Shown here piece by piece: positions 24,738-27,588 of a stretch of DNA of 27,588 nucleotides; positions within the stretch are counted from its first letter, which is position 1; each line of letters begins with the position of its first letter. This DNA is from Helicobacteraceae bacterium. Its GTDB lineage: Bacteria > Campylobacterota > Campylobacteria > Campylobacterales > SZUA-545. The notes beneath the pieces are model-generated. The model saw only the letters and a list, made by a program, of their open reading frames with translations. It searched no databases and was not told where the DNA came from. Both the position numbers and the translations under genes were made by a program. Where the stretch lies: assembly GCA_031275395.1 (NCBI GenBank), contig JAISOU010000024.1, positions 1 to 27,588 on the forward strand, read 5' to 3'.

Positions 24738-24773
24738 CCTACGAACGATCGCCTTCGATCGTTCGTAAGTTTT
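24738..24773. terminator. Bidirectional intrinsic terminator
   Basis: Perfect 11-bp stem ACGAACGATCG (24741-24751) and CGATCGTTCGT (24756-24766) with a four-base CCTT loop, flanked by AAAAA on the left and TTTT on the right. It gives a U-tract on either strand. On the minus strand it ends the chemotaxis-receptor transcript, whose repaired stop codon is at 24784. Confidence 0.8.
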
Positions 24774-24783
24774 AATATTCGCC

Positions 24784-26443
24784 TTAAACCTTAAACTGCG
24801 ATAAGGCGGCGCTAACGTCGCTGGATAGTTTGCCTAATCGTTTCTCTCCGTCGCTTGCTCCAGCCGCCGCCTCGTTGTTCTCATCCGTCATCTGCGCGAT
24901 ATTCTCGACGTTTTTAGCTATATCCTGTCCCGCTTGCTTTGCTCTTTAAGAGCGTTTGATATTTCGTCGATCGCCTTAGAAACTTTACTTGCCTGCTCTT
25001 TGATCGTATGCATCTTTTCGCCCGCCTCTTGAGTTAGCTTTTGTCCTTGCTCTACTTGGCGAACGACCTTGTCCATCTCTTCTACCGCTTCGTTAGCGGA
25101 GGCTTGAATCTTGTTGATCATAGAGGTGATGTCGTCGATCGATTTAGCCGTTCTTTCGGCTAGCTTTCTTACTTCGTCCGCGACTACGGCGAGGCCTCTT
25201 CCCTGATCGCCCGCTCTTGCGGCTTCTATAGCGGCGTTTAACGCTAAAAGATTTGTCTGATCGGCTACGTCTTTGATCGCTTGAACGAAGGAGCTAATCT
25301 GTCTTGACTCCTCTCCTAGAGCTTGAATAACCTGAGAGGTTTGAGTAACGATCTCCGCCATAGCGCCCATTTCGCTTGCGGTCTTTTCTATAACCGCGCT
25401 TCCCTGAACTCTTACCTCTCCGGCTTCTCCCGCCATCCTTTGAGCGTCGCTGGCGTTGTTTGAAACGGAACTGACGCTTACGCTCATCTCCTCTACGCTC
25501 GCGGCCATAGAAGAGGTCGCCGAGCTTTGGGCTTGCAAACCTTGAGCTACGACTTCGTCCGCGTCGTTAAGAGTTGCCGCCTCTTTATCTACGTCTTCCA
25601 CGCTCTTTTTGATAGCCAATATAGAGCCTTGTATCTTATCCATCATACGATCAAACGCGGCTACCATTTCGTCTATTTCATCTTTTGATCTATGATTGAC
25701 GCGCAGTTTCAAATCCTGTTCTGTAGCTATCTGAACGACTATGTCGCGGGCGCGTCCGATAGGTTTGACGACCAACATATAAATCGACCACGCAAAACCG
25801 CCGAGCGTTATCACGACAAAAATCAGCGCCATAAATTCAATGTACATCATATTTTCTGTGGAAGCGATCAACTCTTCATAGTTTTTTGGCGGCTTTGAAA
25901 TCTATAGCGCTAAGAATACTGATCGTGTCGCTAAGTTTTTGCGCGAGATCGCGTCTATCGAGATTGACCTCCAAAGTGTGCGTAAAAATCTCGCCAAACG
26001 ATTCGGGAGTCGGATTTTTCAGCCGATCTCGCGCGGAAGAAACGATCTTGGCTTCGATCCCAAGCCAACTATCGCTCGTCTTTTTGAAATCGTCCCAGAC
26101 CGTAATCGCCTCCTCTTCTAAAGGCAATTCGCCGTAAGCGGCTCTACTTTTCTGCATTAGCTTAAACGCCGCGTCGCGTCGCTCAAGCGATCTTTCGATC
26201 TTGCCGGCTTGTTGTTCGTATGGTAGCAAGACGAACGTAGAAATTTGATAGTCGCGTCTGGATATTTCAGTCATAGCGGTATCAAACCTCAATAGGTGCG
26301 ATATAGATACGAGACGGTTCAAGTAAATGTCGCGCATCGCGTCTTTATCTCGTTTCGCGTTAAAATACCCGATCGCCGTCGTCAAAAAAAACGCCCGCGA
26401 TTCCAATTGCGGCTAACATAATCAATCGTGTTTTTACTTGCAT
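24784..26443 (-). pseudogene. Methyl-accepting chemotaxis protein with three frameshifts
   Basis: Receptor signalling to CheA/CheW. Read with three one-base corrections it gives about 552 residues. An N-terminal membrane helix (LIMLAAIGIAGVF-LTTAIGYF), a periplasmic four-helix-type sensor (to about 190) and a second membrane helix ([20 protein letters not shown]) come first. A HAMP domain and a signalling domain with the hairpin tip [21 protein letters not shown] follow, ending SSDVSAALSQFKV. Lesions: an extra base in an A8 tract (26384-26391), an extra base in a T6 tract (25882-25887) and a missing base near 24932-24937 that cuts off the last 48 or so residues. The start ATG at 26443 has AAGG upstream. 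Homopolymer slippage could make the first two reversible; otherwise it is a decayed gene or sequencing error. Confidence 0.85.
26384..26391 (-). repeat. Homopolymer (8 bases) causing a frameshift in the chemotaxis gene
   Basis: Eight A on the plus strand (eight T in the coding strand), about 18 codons into the receptor gene. Seven would keep the frame from the first membrane helix into the sensor domain; eight sends it to a stop within ten codons. The location near the 5' end is typical of slipped-strand on/off switches, but poly-G/C is the commoner tract in this phylum. Confidence 0.6.
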
Positions 26444-26616
26444 CTGCCCGCCTTTATATGTATGATGAGTTAGTTGTAAAATAAATCGCCTCAGAAAGCC
26501 TTAATGCGCGTCAATTCTTATATTTTTAAGCCGTCGGTTTTTTTGGCGAGCGGAGCGGTGGGGTAGTAGCGCGGGTATTATTAAGGATTGATCGACTATA
26601 ACGCGAAAGACAAAAC

Positions 26617-26622
26617 TATAAA
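26617..26622 (+). promoter_or_regulatory. ung: Candidate -10 box for ung
   Basis: TATAAA (in CTATAAAATAG) about 15 bases before the ung ATG at 26638, giving a very short leader with only a weak GAGAAG ribosome binding site. A second box, TATAAC at 26597-26602, is an alternative. Confidence 0.35.
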
Positions 26623-26637
26623 ATAGCGAGAAGCAAA

Positions 26638-27300
26638 ATGGCGTTGGAGCAAAGTTGGTTGCGCCAAATTGGCGGCGAGTTTGAAAAACCGTATATGAAA
26701 GAGTTGCGCGAGTTTTTGCTCGCCGAAAAACGGGGCAAAACGATCTATCCGAGAGCTTCGGAGTGGTTTAAGGCGTTTGAATTGACGCCGTTTGAAAGCG
26801 TTAAAGTCGTCGTTTTGGGGCAGGATCCTTATCACGGCGCGAATCAGGCGCACGGATTAGCGTTTTCCGTGCAAAACGGCGTGGCGATTCCGCCGAGTTT
26901 AATCAATATCTATCAAGAGATAAAGGACGATCTGGGGCTTACGCCGCCAAATCACGGCAATTTAACGGCTTGGGCAAAAAGCGGCGTTTTACTATTAAAC
27001 GCGACGCTAACCGTCGAAGCAAATCGGGCGGGATCGCACCAATCGAAAGGCTGGGAGCCTTTTACCGACGCGGCGATCGCGGCTTTAAGCGCTAGGCGAG
27101 AAAATCTTGTTTTTATGCTTTGGGGGAGCTACGCGATCAAAAAATCGGCGCTGATCGATCGCCAAAAGCACCTGATTTTAACCGCGCCGCACCCTTCGCC
27201 GCTTTCGGCGTATCGCGGTTTTTTTGGTTGCAAACACTTTTCGCGGGCAAATAAATATCTAAGCGATAAAGGAATAGCGCCGATCGATTGGCGTTTATAG
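26638..27300 (+). CDS. ung: Uracil-DNA glycosylase
   Basis: Family 1 uracil-DNA glycosylase, removing uracil from DNA as the first step of base excision repair. Seen: 220 residues, normal length. The water-activating motif is GQDPYHG at 61-67 with catalytic Asp63. Uracil-pocket residues lie in GLAFSV, LLLNATLTVE (about 118-127) and LWGSYA, and the leucine-intercalation motif HPSPLSAYRGFFG starts at His185. It is transcribed alone on the plus strand with its own terminator. No damage seen. Confidence 0.97.
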   Translation: MALEQSWLRQIGGEFEKPYMKELREFLLAEKRGKTIYPRASEWFKAFELTPFESVKVVVLGQDPYHGANQAHGLAFSVQNGVAIPPSLINIYQEIKDDLGLTPPNHGNLTAWAKSGVLLLNATLTVEANRAGSHQSKGWEPFTDAAIAALSARRENLVFMLWGSYAIKKSALIDRQKHLILTAPHPSPLSAYRGFFGCKHFSRANKYLSDKGIAPIDWRL

Positions 27301-27377
27301 CGCGCGGCGCTTTAGCGTTTATCAGTAGATCCGCCGTTCCCGCTACGAAGCGATAGACTGTACCTAGCCGTTAATCG

Positions 27378-27400
27378 CGGAGGAAGCGCCCCTCCGTTTT
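27378..27400 (+). terminator. ung: Intrinsic terminator after ung
   Basis: CGGAGG (27378-27383), seven-base loop, CCTCCG (27391-27396), then TTTTACTTT. A GC-rich six-pair stem with a U-tract, 78 bases downstream of the ung stop codon. Confidence 0.65.
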
Positions 27401-27423
27401 ACTTTGTGGCGAACGCTTCGCGG

Positions 27424-27588
27424 AAATAACGAATAGAGCGGATAGGGATTGCCTATCCGCCTTTATAAACGCGAAGTAACCTTCGACAACCTTAGCCGAT
27501 AACTTTGGCTACTCTTGCCAATAGAGGTAAGGATAGCCGTTGTTTTTTGCGGCGATCTTTACTAGGGCGCGACTGTCTGCCAATATAA
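27424..27588 (-). repeat. Copy 2 of the dispersed 3'-end repeat
   Basis: Same orientation as 7017-7131 and continuing beyond the window. It includes the perfect nine-pair hairpin at 27438-27460 (loop changed from ATTTT to GATTG) and the conserved TTGCGGCGATCTTTACTA block. Compared with copy 1 it carries extra bases after the hairpin and a GGCTATCCTTACC insertion (on the minus strand). Confidence 0.75.
27562..27588 (-). CDS. C-terminus of a second GLUG-family surface protein (partial)
   Basis: Only the last eight codons and the stop are present: LYWQTVAP followed by TAG. They match the C-terminus LYWQTVEP of the broken gene at 7105-8722, and the downstream sequence is shared too. The bulk of the gene lies beyond the right edge. 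Whether it is intact is unknown. Confidence 0.65.
   Translation of the reverse strand, partial: LYWQTVAP

Larger units (their letters stand above)
24415..24783. other. Intergenic region between the glucan operon and the chemotaxis pseudogene
   Basis: No protein gene seen on either strand. It holds the operon promoter (24445-24450, minus), a plus-strand TATAAT at 24615-24620 and a bidirectional hairpin terminator at 24738-24773. Between them lies the TTTTAACGTTAAA palindrome near 24520 and a GC-rich patch (24555-24590). The plus-strand box and terminator would frame a transcript of about 145 bases. Confidence 0.6.

Noticed and set aside
5263-25486. An 18-base match between fliD and the chemotaxis gene (GGAACTGACGCTTACGCT)
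   Set aside because: Both encode Ser/Val runs (SVSVSS) with the same preferred codons; no wider similarity.
1-27588. CRISPR array, tRNA or rRNA genes, transposase, phage genes
   Set aside because: No regularly spaced repeats, no cloverleaf-like sequence and no recognisable transposase, integrase or phage motif in any frame.

Overview
The window looks like a chromosomal piece of a Campylobacterota (epsilonproteobacterial) genome, probably a divergent, host-associated or uncultured lineage. The reasons are the flaG-fliD-fliS order followed by a small helper gene, an ilvB-ilvH-lpxD operon as I remember it from Campylobacter, an epsilon-like NAD kinase, a short hypothetical gene overlapping rsmD, and a sigma-54 promoter of the Helicobacter/Campylobacter flagellar type. 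The species cannot be named. The sequence is unusually rich in the palindrome GCGATCGC.

Layout. 1-1791 (minus): start of an unidentified membrane or exported protein, uppP and nadK. 2004-6967: a motility block with a probable flagellar protein of 200 residues behind a sigma-54 promoter, a small membrane protein on the plus strand, then flaG-fliD-fliS and a FliT-position gene on the minus strand, and a divergent plus-strand pair (hypothetical, rsmD). 6968-9039: a broken lipoprotein gene with Ig-like, InlB-type and GLUG repeats, bounded by inverted repeats. The 3' end of a paralogue lies at the right edge (27424-27588). 9040-12198 (minus): ilvB-ilvH-lpxD.

12545-24414 (minus) is the centre of interest: eight tightly packed or overlapping genes forming one alpha-glucan operon. 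In transcription order they are an unknown 114-residue protein, a GT35 phosphorylase-like enzyme, a nucleotidyltransferase fused to a phosphomannomutase-like domain, a GH57 amylase/pullulanase-like enzyme, a GH57 4-alpha-glucanotransferase-like enzyme, a GalT-like nucleotidyltransferase, a DUF4912 protein and a GH57 branching enzyme. Classical glgA, glgB and glgC are absent from the window. Three members have lost hallmark residues: the GT35 protein has Thr where the pyridoxal-phosphate lysine should be, the PMM-like domain lacks its phosphoserine and metal loops, and the GalT-like protein lacks the N-terminal zinc cysteines. This suggests a non-canonical glucan storage pathway in which the phosphorylase-like protein may not be a phosphorylase.

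24784-26443 is a methyl-accepting chemotaxis gene broken by three one-base indels, two of them in homopolymers. After it come ung (plus) with its own terminator and the edge copy of the GLUG-family repeat. No tRNA, rRNA, CRISPR array or transposase was seen.
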